Source: Ignavibacteriota bacterium (GTDB lineage: Bacteria > Bacteroidota > Ignavibacteria > UBA10030 > UBA6906). Taken from it: 64,000 nt of DNA. Below the pieces are notes generated by a model. The model made no database searches. It saw only the letters and a program-made list of their open reading frames with translations, and had not been told where the DNA came from. Made by a program: the position numbers and the translations under genes. The stretch spans positions 318,501 to 382,500 of the forward strand of contig JADJHP010000002.1 of NCBI GenBank assembly GCA_016707525.1, written 5' to 3'. The stretch's first letter is position 1. Every line of letters begins with the position of its first letter. Positions 37,416 to 47,403 of this stretch are shown piece by piece.

Positions 37416-38941
37416 GCGGGATTACCTTGTCCTGTCGCTGCGAGCAAGAGCGCGTGTTCTGTCCATTCGTGCGCCGGGCGGGCGGGCCCGAGCGTACCGC
37501 GGTGCATCACGGCGATACGGTCGCACACGCCGAGCAATTCCGGCAGGTAGCTGCTGACCAGCAGGATGGCCCTGGGCCGGATATCGTGCTCCGGGTCGCC
37601 CGCGGCCAGACGGTCGATCAGTTCGTAGATCTGTGATTTACTTGCGACATCGATGCCACGTGTCGGCTCGTCGAGCAGGAGGATATCCACCTTCTCATGG
37701 AGCAGCCGGGCGATCGCGACCTTCTGCTGATTGCCGCCGGACAGTGTGCGGACCTCCTGCTCGGGTCCGCGTGTGCGGATGCCAAGGCGGTCGATCCACT
37801 CCCGTGCGACCGTATCGATGTGCCGCGGGCGCACGATGCCGAACGGACTGGTATCGTGCGAGAGGTTCATGGTGATATTGCTGGCGACGCTCAGCGATCC
37901 GGCAAGCCCTTCCGTGGCCCGGTCCTCGCTCACCATTCCGGCGCCCTGCTGCCAGCGGTCCTTCGGCGAGGCCCATCCGCTATGCACCTGGAGGGTGATC
38001 TCGCCGCTCACGACCGGTTCGAGTCCGAACAGGGTGCGGAGCAACTCCGTGCGTCCGGCTCCGACGAGTCCGGCGAGCCCGAGGACCTCGCCGCGGCGCA
38101 GATCGAAGGTGGCGTTCACGGGTTTCGGTGCAGCGCCGATCCCGACGGCGTGGATCATGATCTCGCCCGGTGTGCGCTTCGAGTGCGGATAGAGCTGTTC
38201 GAGTTTGCGCCCGATCATGAGGTTGACGATCTCGTCGATGCTGTGGTCCGCGATCGCGCCGGAGCCGACCGTCTGTCCATCGCGAAGGACCGTGAACTTG
38301 TCCGAGATCCGTTTTACCTCTTCGAGGAAATGCGAGATGTAGACGATCGCGTGGCCTTTGCTCCGGAGGGTGTCCAGCACGCCGAACAGGTGATCGATGT
38401 CGGCAAGCGTCAGGCTGCTTGTGGGTTCATCCAGCACGAGGATCTTGCAGCCCACCGCGAGGGCGCGGGCGATCTCCACGACCTGACGCGTTGCGATCGG
38501 CAGGTCGCCGACGCGTGTGCGGGTGTCGAGCGATCCATACCCCAGCATGGCAAGGGCCTCGTGGGCACGGTCCCGGATCGCGGTACGGTCGCGGAGCCCG
38601 AAACGCATCGGCTCCATGCCGAGCATGATGTTGTCGCCGACCGGAAGATGCGGCGCGAGGGAGAGTTCCTGATAGATCATGGCGACGCCGGCTTCGCGTG
38701 CCGCCTGCGTCGTGGACGGGGAGAACGGCGCGCCGTCCAGATGCATCTCACCCTCGTCGGGTCGGATGGCACCTGCGAGAACCTTCATGAGCGTGCTTTT
38801 GCCTGCACCGTTCTCGCCGATCAGCGCATGGACCTCTCCCGGGGCGACGGCGAGGTCCACTCCCTGGAGTGCGACCGTGGCACCGTACCTCTTGCGGATC
38901 CCCCGCATCGCGAAACGGGGGACCGGTGTTGCCTGCGTCAT
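37412..38941 (-). CDS. Ribose-type ABC importer ATPase (second system)
   Basis: 509 residues from ATG 38941. Two fused ATP-binding domains: GENGAGKST and ILVLDEPTSSLT in the first half; LSGGNQQKVAIARLLHEK and LLDEPTRGIDVASKSQI in the second. The ATG overlaps the binding-protein stop by 4 bases, so ATG 38941 is preferred to the GTG nine bases upstream. It powers uptake through the permease that follows. Confidence 0.92.
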   Translation of the reverse strand: MTQATPVPRFAMRGIRKRYGATVALQGVDLAVAPGEVHALIGENGAGKSTLMKVLAGAIRPDEGEMHLDGAPFSPSTTQAAREAGVAMIYQELSLAPHLPVGDNIMLGMEPMRFGLRDRTAIRDRAHEALAMLGYGSLDTRTRVGDLPIATRQVVEIARALAVGCKILVLDEPTSSLTLADIDHLFGVLDTLRSKGHAIVYISHFLEEVKRISDKFTVLRDGQTVGSGAIADHSIDEIVNLMIGRKLEQLYPHSKRTPGEIMIHAVGIGAAPKPVNATFDLRRGEVLGLAGLVGAGRTELLRTLFGLEPVVSGEITLQVHSGWASPKDRWQQGAGMVSEDRATEGLAGSLSVASNITMNLSHDTSPFGIVRPRHIDTVAREWIDRLGIRTRGPEQEVRTLSGGNQQKVAIARLLHEKVDILLLDEPTRGIDVASKSQIYELIDRLAAGDPEHDIRPRAILLVSSYLPELLGVCDRIAVMHRGTLGPARPAHEWTEHALLLAATGQGNPA

Positions 38942-39936
38942 TCCAGCCACCGTGTCAGGTCCGGTTGAATGAGGTCTTTCATTTCAGGCCTGTCAATGTT
39001 CTCCGGTGTCACAAGGGTGACTCCCGTGTCGATGCGCTTCTCGACCTTCTCGCCGCGCAGATGGCTGACGACGGTCTTCACGCCGATATATCCCATGCCC
39101 ATCGGGTTCTGGACCACGAAGGCATTCAGCTGGCCGACCCGCAGCGCTTCGACCAGCTTCGGCGAGGCATCAAAACCGACGAAGGTGATCTTGCCGGCGT
39201 GACCGCCATCCTGCAATGCGCGGAGCATGCCGAAGGTCGTGGATTCGTTGGGGGTGAAGATGCCGTCGATCGTCAGGGCGCCGGACTTGTCCGTGAGCGG
39301 CGCCAGGATGTTCTCGCTCATCCGGTAGGCCGACTCGACCGTGGGCCCGCCGTATTGATTCGAACTCACCACCGTGATCCCCGGTGCCGTGACAATGGTC
39401 TCGAGGAAACCGCGCTCGCGGTTGGTGGTGCTCGCACCGCCCTCCATCACCCGGAGCATGACCACGCGGCCTTTGCCATGCAGCAGCCGGATCAGCTCCA
39501 GGGCTCCCATCTTGCCGCCGAGGTAATTGTCCGTGGCCGCGAAGCTGACGTAGTCATCGCTCTTGAGATCGGAGTCGATGATCACCACCGGGATCCCGGC
39601 CGCTTTGGCATTGGCCACCGGCCCGCGCAGGGCGATGTCATCGAGGGGTGCAAGGACGATGCCGTTGACGCCACGGCTGATGAAGTCTTCCATCACGGAG
39701 ATCTGTTGCTCCCGGTCGTCTTCCCGCATCGGGCCTTTCCAGATGATCTCGACGTTCATCTCCTGTCCCGCCTTCGCGGCGCCGGCGTGGATGGCTTTCC
39801 AGAACTCGTGTGTTGTTCCCTTCGGTATAACGGCGATGGTCATCTTGCCGGAAGTCGCAGAACCTTCGCGTTTGCCGCAGCCTCCGAGCACGGCCGTGGT
39901 CAGAAGGATCAGCGGCAATACTATGCGTAACTTCAT
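38938..39936 (-). CDS. Sugar-binding lipoprotein of the second ribose-type importer
   Basis: 332 residues from ATG 39936, with AAAGGG seven bases upstream. A signal peptide with lipobox (LLTTAVLGGC) precedes a Peripla_BP_4 domain (MTIAVIPKGTTHEFWKAIHA, GIVLAPLDDIALRGPVANAK, IPVVIIDSDL, GRVVMLRVMEGGASTTNRERGF). It differs from the first system's soluble binding protein in being membrane-anchored. First gene of the importer trio, 56 bases after the small membrane protein. Confidence 0.9.
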   Translation of the reverse strand: MKLRIVLPLILLTTAVLGGCGKREGSATSGKMTIAVIPKGTTHEFWKAIHAGAAKAGQEMNVEIIWKGPMREDDREQQISVMEDFISRGVNGIVLAPLDDIALRGPVANAKAAGIPVVIIDSDLKSDDYVSFAATDNYLGGKMGALELIRLLHGKGRVVMLRVMEGGASTTNRERGFLETIVTAPGITVVSSNQYGGPTVESAYRMSENILAPLTDKSGALTIDGIFTPNESTTFGMLRALQDGGHAGKITFVGFDASPKLVEALRVGQLNAFVVQNPMGMGYIGVKTVVSHLRGEKVEKRIDTGVTLVTPENIDRPEMKDLIQPDLTRWLE

Positions 39937-39992
39937 GAGTGAGCCCTTTCGCCAATGAAGTGATCGTCCGTACAATGCGATTGCCGCGGGGG

Positions 39993-40445
39993 TCAGGGGC
40001 CGTAGAGCAGGTACGTCACCACGCTGGCAACGTACGCCGTCAGGCCAATGACCAGGAGGCCAAGTTCAACGAAATACAGGCGTGTCTTGTGGTTGCGATA
40101 CCGGATGATCCTGACCAACGTCTCCTGAGGGTCATCGCCCAGGAATTGCGTGGTCCACCGGATGCGGAGGCCGCCCAGGAGCAGGATCACGACCGCCGAG
40201 AGGACGAAGACGATCCCGAGGGCCATGCTGTATCGGGCGAAGAGATTCGTCTGCGCGATCTTCGGCCCGGAAAATCCCGTGATCGTCAGAGCGAGTGTCG
40301 CCAGCGTCAGCAGAAGTTGCGAACGCGCCTGGATGACGTCGAAGTGATGGCGCATGAACTCGATCGCGTCACCGAGTTGGTCCCTTCCCGTGAACAGTGC
40401 CAGGAGACGGGAGGCCTCTTCTTCTGCACCAAGCGGCCGTTCCAC
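39993..40445 (-). CDS. Small membrane protein of unknown function
   Basis: 150 residues from GTG 40445, which starts two bases after the GH47 stop codon. A soluble N-terminal helix (RDQLGDAIEFMRHHFDVIQA) is followed by two membrane helices around 45-90 (LLTLATLALTITGF, ALGIVFVLSAVVILLLGG) and one near the C-terminus (LGLLVIGLTAYVASVVTYLL). I do not recognise the family. Close spacing suggests it belongs to the glycan cluster. Confidence 0.6.
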   Translation of the reverse strand: MERPLGAEEEASRLLALFTGRDQLGDAIEFMRHHFDVIQARSQLLLTLATLALTITGFSGPKIAQTNLFARYSMALGIVFVLSAVVILLLGGLRIRWTTQFLGDDPQETLVRIIRYRNHKTRLYFVELGLLVIGLTAYVASVVTYLLYGP

Positions 40446-40447
40446 GG

Positions 40448-41815
40448 CTACCAGGTCTTTCTCAGGGGATGGGCCTCCGTTGTGAAGAAGACGCCATCGA
40501 GGTTCACAGCGCTCTCGGATGCAAAGAGGAGGTACAGGTACTTCAGCGTTTCAGCAAGGAAGTAGGTCTCCATCCGGTCCATCTTTTCCTTCGTGATCAC
40601 GCTCTTCAACTCCGCGTAGCCGGCATCAGTGCGGCAATGGGTCTTCAGACTGTCCAGGAAGACCTTGCCCATTTCCAGATACCGCTGATCTCCCGTGGCC
40701 CGGTAGAGATAGAATGCCGATTCCATGATCTCGGGGTTCAGGTAGTAGGCGGGTTTCACCGCTTTCATCGTGGTGTAGTCGAATTCCGTGGGTTCGAGCC
40801 CGTGGCGTTTCCACATGGTGAAGAATGATTCCTGCATGTCGACCGCCTGCTTCACGTCGCCTGCAAGGCTCAGTACCGCCGGATAAAATGCATCCAGCGC
40901 CCCGGTGACCGTTGCCGTGCGCGCGCCGGTGTTCATGTTCACCTTGCCATACCACAGCCCGGAGGCGGTGGAGTCGGCCACGTACGTGTTCAGGGCCACA
41001 TAGGCTTCGCGCCACATCGTGAGGCAATCGAGATCCTCGAACATCAGCGCACCTTTGACGAGGTATTCAAAGAACGAATCGATGCACGCGGAGATGTGAG
41101 AATCCGTACCGGTCCATTCGCCGGTCACACAGTCGATCCCGTCACCGTACAGTCCCAGATCCGACCGGCGCTCGTACAGATTGAGGAGGGCGTACTTGGC
41201 ATAGTTGTAATACTTCGCCTCGCCCGTAAGGCGGCTGAGTGTGCCGAACTCGATCAGATAGGTCCCGATCTCTGCCGGATTCGTCTTGGTGCCGCGCACA
41301 GCTCCGGTCCTGAGATTGACCTCCACATACGGCAACCCGCTGGGAGATTTGAAGATCGGAATGAGCCGGTCCCCGAGGTCACGCGCCAGCTTCAGGAACC
41401 GTTCATCCCCGGTGAGCTGGTAGCTGGAGAGGAGCCCGCCCAGCAGGCGGATATTGATCTCGAACGCCTTCACGAACATGTCGTGGTCGAACGACAGATG
41501 CGTGAGGATGTACTCGCGGGTGGAATCAGCCTCGGCCTTGAACCCCATCATGATCATGGTGTCCAGCGCGTCGATCTGAGCTATCAGGAGCGGGTCACTG
41601 TACCAGTTGAACCCCTTCTTGCTGAGTGGGAGGAGGGCATCGTGGCCCCACGCATACTTCTTATATCCACTCCAGGCATGGGCGAATTCTTCCCGCACGC
41701 TCGCGGCAAGGCGCTCCTTTTCTTCGGGGGAAAAGGTGGTTTGGGCCGTGGCCGGTGCGACACCGGCACAGAGCATGATGCTCAGCATGAGGAGGACAGA
41801 GGCCAAGGAACGCAT
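40448..41815 (-). CDS. Secreted GH47 family alpha-mannosidase
   Basis: 455 residues from ATG 41815, with GGAAG upstream and signal peptide MRSLASVLLMLSIMLCAGVA. The (alpha/alpha)7 GH47 signatures are all present: FAHAWSGYKKYAWGHDALLP, IDALDTMIMMG, KAFEINIRLLGGLLSSY (catalytic Glu), GTDSHISACIDSFFEYLVKG (catalytic Asp), YYLNPEIMESAFYLYRATGD (catalytic Glu) and the calcium-binding Thr in TTEAHPL. GH47 enzymes remove alpha-1,2-linked mannose; they are common in eukaryotic N-glycan trimming and rare in bacteria. Sits among GH51 and sugar-import genes. Confidence 0.88.
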   Translation of the reverse strand: MRSLASVLLMLSIMLCAGVAPATAQTTFSPEEKERLAASVREEFAHAWSGYKKYAWGHDALLPLSKKGFNWYSDPLLIAQIDALDTMIMMGFKAEADSTREYILTHLSFDHDMFVKAFEINIRLLGGLLSSYQLTGDERFLKLARDLGDRLIPIFKSPSGLPYVEVNLRTGAVRGTKTNPAEIGTYLIEFGTLSRLTGEAKYYNYAKYALLNLYERRSDLGLYGDGIDCVTGEWTGTDSHISACIDSFFEYLVKGALMFEDLDCLTMWREAYVALNTYVADSTASGLWYGKVNMNTGARTATVTGALDAFYPAVLSLAGDVKQAVDMQESFFTMWKRHGLEPTEFDYTTMKAVKPAYYLNPEIMESAFYLYRATGDQRYLEMGKVFLDSLKTHCRTDAGYAELKSVITKEKMDRMETYFLAETLKYLYLLFASESAVNLDGVFFTTEAHPLRKTW

Positions 41816-41883
41816 GGGACACTTCCGGAGTGGCAGAAACAGGTGTTGTGCAATATACATAAAGAATGGTTCGGGAGAAACTG

Positions 41884-44518
41884 TTATCTTTTGCGAACGA
41901 ACGTGAAGGATGCCGCCCTCCCCAGAGGGAGTTCGATGGAAGCAGCGTCGCCGCCCGATGAAGGACGGAACCCCAATGCCCGGAGCGCTTCCAGATGCAG
42001 GACGATCCGGTCGCGCCCATTCCGCCCCGGCACCTTCCCGACCTTGACCACGGCGGTCTCTCCGTCTGCTGCGACCTCAAGCGACAGGTCCACGGGCCCG
42101 AGGAGCGATCCCCCTTTCGACACCGACGTCCGCGCCCCCGGGACCAGCCACGCAGCGGGGATCCCATCGAGCAGGTGCAATGTGGTGCCACGTTCGCGGA
42201 CCAGGAACGAGCGGACGGCCTGGACGAAGAACGCCGCGGCCTCGGCGTTCGACATGTCGCCGGATGTCCTCGTGCCCACGTCCTTCGGTTGTTGCTCCTC
42301 GACCCACGTCCCGAGAGGCGTCGCATGGTCCGCATACGCCTGCAGGGAGGTGTACGCGGCTGCACTGTTCCTTCTGTAGAGGTGCGCGAGGGAGTGAATG
42401 CCCCCGAGCCAGCCCCAGATGCCATCCTGCATCCAACCGCTCCCTGCAATGATCCCCTCACGCGTGGTGCTGTCGAGCATGGCGAGCGTCGACCGTACGG
42501 CGTGTTCGACGTCAGCGTCATCACTATAGAAGATCTCAGCGTATGGGATCGGCAACAGGAACGCATACTGACCGCGCTGGGGTGCGATCCCCTGTGTTGT
42601 ATCGCCGATCCCGACGGGAAGATAGGCAAGCCCCCGCTCATCCACGGTCATGTCCCGCCGGATGGCGATGCGGACCGCATCGGTCATATTGCGCCGGAGC
42701 GTCGACCACATGGCCGCGTCGCGAACGAACCCGAGCCGCGATCCCGCTTCGATGGCGTGGTCGAGTGCGATCAATGCCCACCAGACCGTGCCATAGTCCG
42801 CGGTGCGGTGCGCAATGCCGCCGTCCACGAATCCCGGTGGCATCAATCCTGCGTACGGTGCGCCCGGCACCTCGCGGGTACGGCGCTGCACCTCATCGAT
42901 CCATCCGATGCCCGCCCGCACGACATTCCAGTGACGATGCAGCCATGCGTCGTTCCGCGCGAAGGACGCGTATCGGCACATCATGGCGATGAAGACGGGG
43001 GTTTCGTTCAACGCATCCGCCGGACGGAGGACGATGAATTGGCCTGAGGGCCGTTGAAACTGCAAGCCGTGCTCGAGCGCACTGCGGACGGAGGCCGTGT
43101 CGCCGAGCATCAGGGCGACACTCCCGCTCAGGAACACATCGCCGAGCCAGAGCCCACGGTACACGCTCGGGCCGGGCTGGAACTGGATGCCGCCGTCCAC
43201 GCGATCGCGGATCTGATAGATGGTCCGTGCACTGGTCTCAAGAAGATATTGCAGCCGTGCATCCGGTACGGTGATAGCACCAGGAGGGACTGGACCCTGT
43301 GTTGTCCAGTACCGCACGGCACGGGAGCGTTCGTGGTCGGCGTCAGGCATGCGGATGGCCCCCGCGGATACGGCTTTGCCTGTGAGCACCGTTGCCACCA
43401 CGTGCTCGGTGCCGCGCGGGAAGTACAACTGCAACGAGTCTCCGGTGCGCGCGATCCGTTCGGCCTTCGGCTCGGTGATGACGAACGGTGCATCACCGGA
43501 AAGTATCGTCCCGGTACCGGTATCGACGCTCAAGGGTCGGCGTGAACGGATCGAGAGGACGGGTTGGGCGTTGCCCGTGGTGCGCGCTACCAACAGGTCC
43601 TTCCGGGTCACCGGTGCCCACTGTTCCCATTCACTTCCGCACTCGTGCGCGAGTTCCGCGAAGCGGCGGGCTTCCCCTGAGATCACATCAGCCGCTGTCA
43701 CCGCCGCGCCGGAAGGGAAGATCCAGAATGCGTTCAGGATCACGTTCGGATCCGGACTGTCCGGTGCAGCATGGACCTCAATGGTCAACCATCCGTTGCG
43801 ATCGGTGTCCGTCCCCTTGAACAGATGAACGTACGGCCTGTTCCTCTGTCCATCGGGCATCGGATCCACGATGCGGGCAGGAGCTCCTTCGATCTCCAGC
43901 GATTCCAGGCGCGCCCGCTTCGTGCCCTTGTATGGTTCACAGAGGCCGAGTGCCACAACGCGGCTCGACCCTGGCGGGACCTGCACGCGATAGCGGATCG
44001 CACGGTTCGTTCCCCATGCCACAGAACGGAATGCCGGATCGGTCCCAGCGGGAGGCGACGCCCAGTACCGCGTCCCGTTCAAGCCCTCCCGGACGCCGGA
44101 TCCTTCCGTGTGCCGCTGGGAACGGGGGAGGAAGGCCGCGCGGCGGGATCACGGTGAATGCCTCCACCGTCAGGCCATTGGCCCCATTCTTCAGCTGCGT
44201 ACACGCTATCGGGACGCGGGGGTCATCGTACCATTGTCCGGCTACGGTGTCGGGGCCGGCCTTCATGTGGAATCCGATCTCCGTGAGCGGTGTGGCGTAC
44301 GGGCCCGGCCCGAAATCGTATGCAAGCGATCCATCCCCGGTGACCAACGGCTTGTGCCAGTCATCCGGCAGGCCGATCGCATTCACGTGACGCGCCGGTG
44401 CGAAAGGGAATGAGAGACGGTCGTTGTCGTTCCCGGTACTGCTGGCTGTCCGGGGCGGGCAGACGGCCAGACAGCACGCGATGATGAAGCACCGGGTAGT
44501 GCGGGAGCTTGAGATCAT
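41884..44518 (-). CDS. Secreted six-hairpin glycosidase-like protein (frameshifted)
   Basis: About 878 codons in two frames. ATG 44518 (AGGAAGA seven bases upstream) begins a signal peptide (SSSRTTRCFIIACCLAV), followed by a beta-sandwich-like stretch with FGPGPYATPLTEIGFHMKAG. The frame runs out at 43937, while another frame, joinable at the G5 run 44124-44128, continues REGLNGTRYWASPPAG and on to 41884. The C-terminal two thirds have an all-alpha toroid pattern (YRGLWLGDVFLSGSVALMLG, TADYGTVWWALIALDHAIEA, GSGWMQDGIWGWLGGIHSLA) like glycosidases with six-hairpin folds. The precise GH family is not recognised. Confidence 0.6.
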
Positions 44519-44551
44519 GGAGTTCTTCCTTGTTGCAGCGTGCCCCTGGGA

Positions 44552-46027
44552 TCAGGAAACGGTGATCCGAAGATGCATGATGGAGAGGGGAGCCATGGTC
44601 ATTGCGATCGTATCCCCTGAGACCTCCGGGGTGACCGGGTGCGGCACGATCCGGTCCGGGTTCGCAAAGGTGTTACATGCATTGGGATCATTGTCCGCGA
44701 TCTCTTCGCCTTCGACCGCGGAAATGGATGCGTCGCCGATATCCAGCCGGATCGCCCGGGGTGCTCCAGGGTCGGGGTTCACACACGTCACGACGATCGT
44801 CCGGTCATCACGCGAAGCGGACACCGACAGCTCGCGTGACGGGGACAGCGGGGACTCCACACGGAGCGCCGTCCGGTTCCTGTGATCCTTCATCAGGACG
44901 AGGGCATGATACGTTGGTGTTCGGACACACGCAGGCCCGGAGGTGAGCAGCGAGGCCTGCAGGACATTGGCGACCTGAGCGATGTTGCACATTCCCAGCT
45001 TGTCTGCGTGCCGGTGGAAGACATTGAGGCCGAGTGCCGCGGCGGCAGCGTCGCGAATGGTATTCTGCTGCCAGAACAGCCCGTACTGGTCTTCGACCTC
45101 TTTCTCGCTCACGTCCCACGTGCCCCATTCGTCCACGAGCAGGTCGATGCGGGGGATGCCTGCCCGTTCAGCGAACATGTCCAGGTATGCGCGCTGCTCG
45201 ACGATCGCGTGCTCCATCCCCTCAAAACTTGAGAACTGGGTGCGGAGAGCATCGGGCGTGTACCGGGTCGGGGCGCAGGTCCCCCAGCTGTAGTAGTGCA
45301 TCGCGAATCCGTGGATCCGCGGGGTGAACATGCGTCCCGCGCTGAGCGCGGTGAAGAAACGCCGTGTCCACGCGGTGTCGTTGTTGTTCGGTCCGACGGC
45401 GATGAGGTACGGTGTTGTGCCGCCGCACGTGGGGACGAACGTACCGAAGCGGGCATAGAGGGCGGCATACTCTTCCGCGGTCATGTTCCCGCCGCACGCC
45501 CAGCTCTCGTTCCCGATGCCCCAGTAGCGCACGGCGAATGGATCGCGCGCGCCGTTGCCGATCCGCATGTCTGCGAGCGTGCTGCCCGACGGGTAGTTGC
45601 AGTATTCCACCCAATCGCGAAGTTCGGACGGAGAGCCGCTTCCCATGTTCGCTGCCAGGTAGGGCTGTGCGCCGATGAGGGAACACAGGTGCATGAACTC
45701 GTGCGTCCCGAAGCCATTGTCCTCGATCGATCCGCCCCAGGTGTGATTCACGGTGCGCGGCCGCCGCTCTGCCGGACCGATCCCGTCGCGCCAGTGATAG
45801 GCATCGGCGAAACACCCGCCGGGCCAGCGGAGTACGGGAACGGCAAGGGTGCGAAGATACTCCACCGCACGAGCGCGGAGGCCATCGATGTTGGGTATCG
45901 TACTGTCGCGTCCGACCCAGATCCCGCCGTAGGTGGCCGTACCCAGGTGTTCGAGAAAGTGTCCGTGTAGTTCCGGCCGGATCACACCGATGGCATCATG
46001 GGCGTGGATCGTTATCGTCGTTGGCAT
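44552..46027 (-). CDS. abfA: Alpha-L-arabinofuranosidase, GH51
   Basis: 491 residues, no signal peptide, so cytoplasmic. The acid/base is E174 in YWGIGNESWACGG and the nucleophile E300 in LLVDEWGTWD; WPGGCFADAYHWRDGIGP and FGTHEFMHLC are further GH51 marks. It would release terminal arabinofuranose from short imported oligosaccharides. GAGG precedes the ATG, and the sugar porter gene ends eight bases upstream, so importer and glycosidase are coupled. Confidence 0.93.
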   Translation of the reverse strand: MPTTITIHAHDAIGVIRPELHGHFLEHLGTATYGGIWVGRDSTIPNIDGLRARAVEYLRTLAVPVLRWPGGCFADAYHWRDGIGPAERRPRTVNHTWGGSIEDNGFGTHEFMHLCSLIGAQPYLAANMGSGSPSELRDWVEYCNYPSGSTLADMRIGNGARDPFAVRYWGIGNESWACGGNMTAEEYAALYARFGTFVPTCGGTTPYLIAVGPNNNDTAWTRRFFTALSAGRMFTPRIHGFAMHYYSWGTCAPTRYTPDALRTQFSSFEGMEHAIVEQRAYLDMFAERAGIPRIDLLVDEWGTWDVSEKEVEDQYGLFWQQNTIRDAAAAALGLNVFHRHADKLGMCNIAQVANVLQASLLTSGPACVRTPTYHALVLMKDHRNRTALRVESPLSPSRELSVSASRDDRTIVVTCVNPDPGAPRAIRLDIGDASISAVEGEEIADNDPNACNTFANPDRIVPHPVTPEVSGDTIAMTMAPLSIMHLRITVS

Positions 46028-46035
46028 CGTCGGCC

Positions 46036-47403
46036 TCAGTGGATCCAGGATCGTTCGATCTCTTCGAGGGTCTTCCCTTTCGTTTCAGGAAGGAATCGCC
46101 AGACCAGAACGACGGTGGCGACGCAGAAGAACGCATACAGCCAGAAGGGGAATGCGTGGTGGAAGTGTTCGACCAGCCACGCATTCGCATCCAACATCGG
46201 GAACGTTTGTGAAATGATGAAGTTCGACATCCAGAGCAGGAACGTGGCGGCCGCCATTGCGCGGCCGCGGAGGCGTGTGGGGAAGATCTCGGCGAGCACG
46301 ACCCAGACCACCGGGCCCATCGACAGCGCGAAGCAGGCGATATAGCCGAGGATGAAGATGAGTGTCCACGCTGCGGTGGTCGAGGTGTAGGCACTCCACC
46401 CCAACCCGGCCAGCGCGGCCCCCATCCCTGCTGCACCGATCATCAGCAGAGGCCTGCGCCCGAGGTGGTCCACGGTGCGTATCGCCACGACCGTGAACAG
46501 CACGTTGCACGCGCCGATGACCACGGTCTGGAGCAACGCCGCATCGGTTCCCGAGCCAAGCGACTTGAAGATCTCGGGTGCATAGTAGAGGAAGACATTG
46601 ATGCCGGTGATCTGCTGGAGGACCGCCAGTGAGAGGCCGATCACGAATGTCCGGCGGATCCCGGGCCGGAGCAGGTCGCGCAGTGAGGATCCTTCCAGGG
46701 CGATCGCTTCCGTGATCTCCCGTACCTCCTGGTGTGCATGTGCGGCGCCGGAGAGCCGGGTGAGGGTCGCGGTGGCTTCGTCAACCCGCCCCTGCTTGAT
46801 GAGCCAGCGGGGGCTTTCGGGGATCGCGGCAAGGGAGAGCATGAACAGGAGCGCGGGGATCGTTTCCGAGCCGAACATCCATCGCCAGCCTGTCGAGGTG
46901 TTCCATGCCTGGTCGCCGAGTCCTGCGATCCAGTAATTGACGAAGTAGACGAGCAGGATACCGCTGACGATCGCGAATTGATTGAAGGAGATGAGCCGGC
47001 CGCGGATCCCGGCAGGCGCTATCTCGGCGATATACAGCGGCGAGAGCATCGAGGCCATGCCGACGCCGACGCCGCCGATGACGCGGGCGATGTTGAATTC
47101 GGTGAGGGAGTTGGGGATCGCCGACCAGATCGCGGAGACGGTGAAGAAGAGGGCGGAAAGGAGAAGCGCCCTCCTCCTGCCGAACCGGTCGCTCAGCGAG
47201 CCCGCCCCGGCGGCTCCGAGGATGCAGCCGAGGAGGGCACTGGATGCCGCAAACCCTGTCTCAGCGGCATCCAGCGAGAAGTGGTCACGGAGAAACCCGA
47301 TCGCACCCGCGACCACCGCCGTATCGTAGCCGAAGAGGAGCCCGCCAAGTGCGGCGACGGTGCTGAGAAGGGTGGCGTACTTCGTCGGTTGCATGGGCTT
47401 CAC
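46036..47403 (-). CDS. Sugar porter (MFS, XylE/AraE-like)
   Basis: 455 residues, 12 membrane helices. Sugar-porter signatures: LLFGYDTAVVAGAIGFL in helix 1, DRFGRRRAL, PESPRWLIKQGR before the central loop, and PETKGKTLEEIE at the C-terminus. It is a proton-coupled transporter for a pentose or hexose. GTG 47403 follows the PhyH stop directly (TGAGTG) with GGTGG six bases upstream; ATG 47394 is an alternative. Linked with GH51 downstream, arabinose or xylose are the leading candidates. Confidence 0.9.
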   Translation of the reverse strand: MKPMQPTKYATLLSTVAALGGLLFGYDTAVVAGAIGFLRDHFSLDAAETGFAASSALLGCILGAAGAGSLSDRFGRRRALLLSALFFTVSAIWSAIPNSLTEFNIARVIGGVGVGMASMLSPLYIAEIAPAGIRGRLISFNQFAIVSGILLVYFVNYWIAGLGDQAWNTSTGWRWMFGSETIPALLFMLSLAAIPESPRWLIKQGRVDEATATLTRLSGAAHAHQEVREITEAIALEGSSLRDLLRPGIRRTFVIGLSLAVLQQITGINVFLYYAPEIFKSLGSGTDAALLQTVVIGACNVLFTVVAIRTVDHLGRRPLLMIGAAGMGAALAGLGWSAYTSTTAAWTLIFILGYIACFALSMGPVVWVVLAEIFPTRLRGRAMAAATFLLWMSNFIISQTFPMLDANAWLVEHFHHAFPFWLYAFFCVATVVLVWRFLPETKGKTLEEIERSWIH

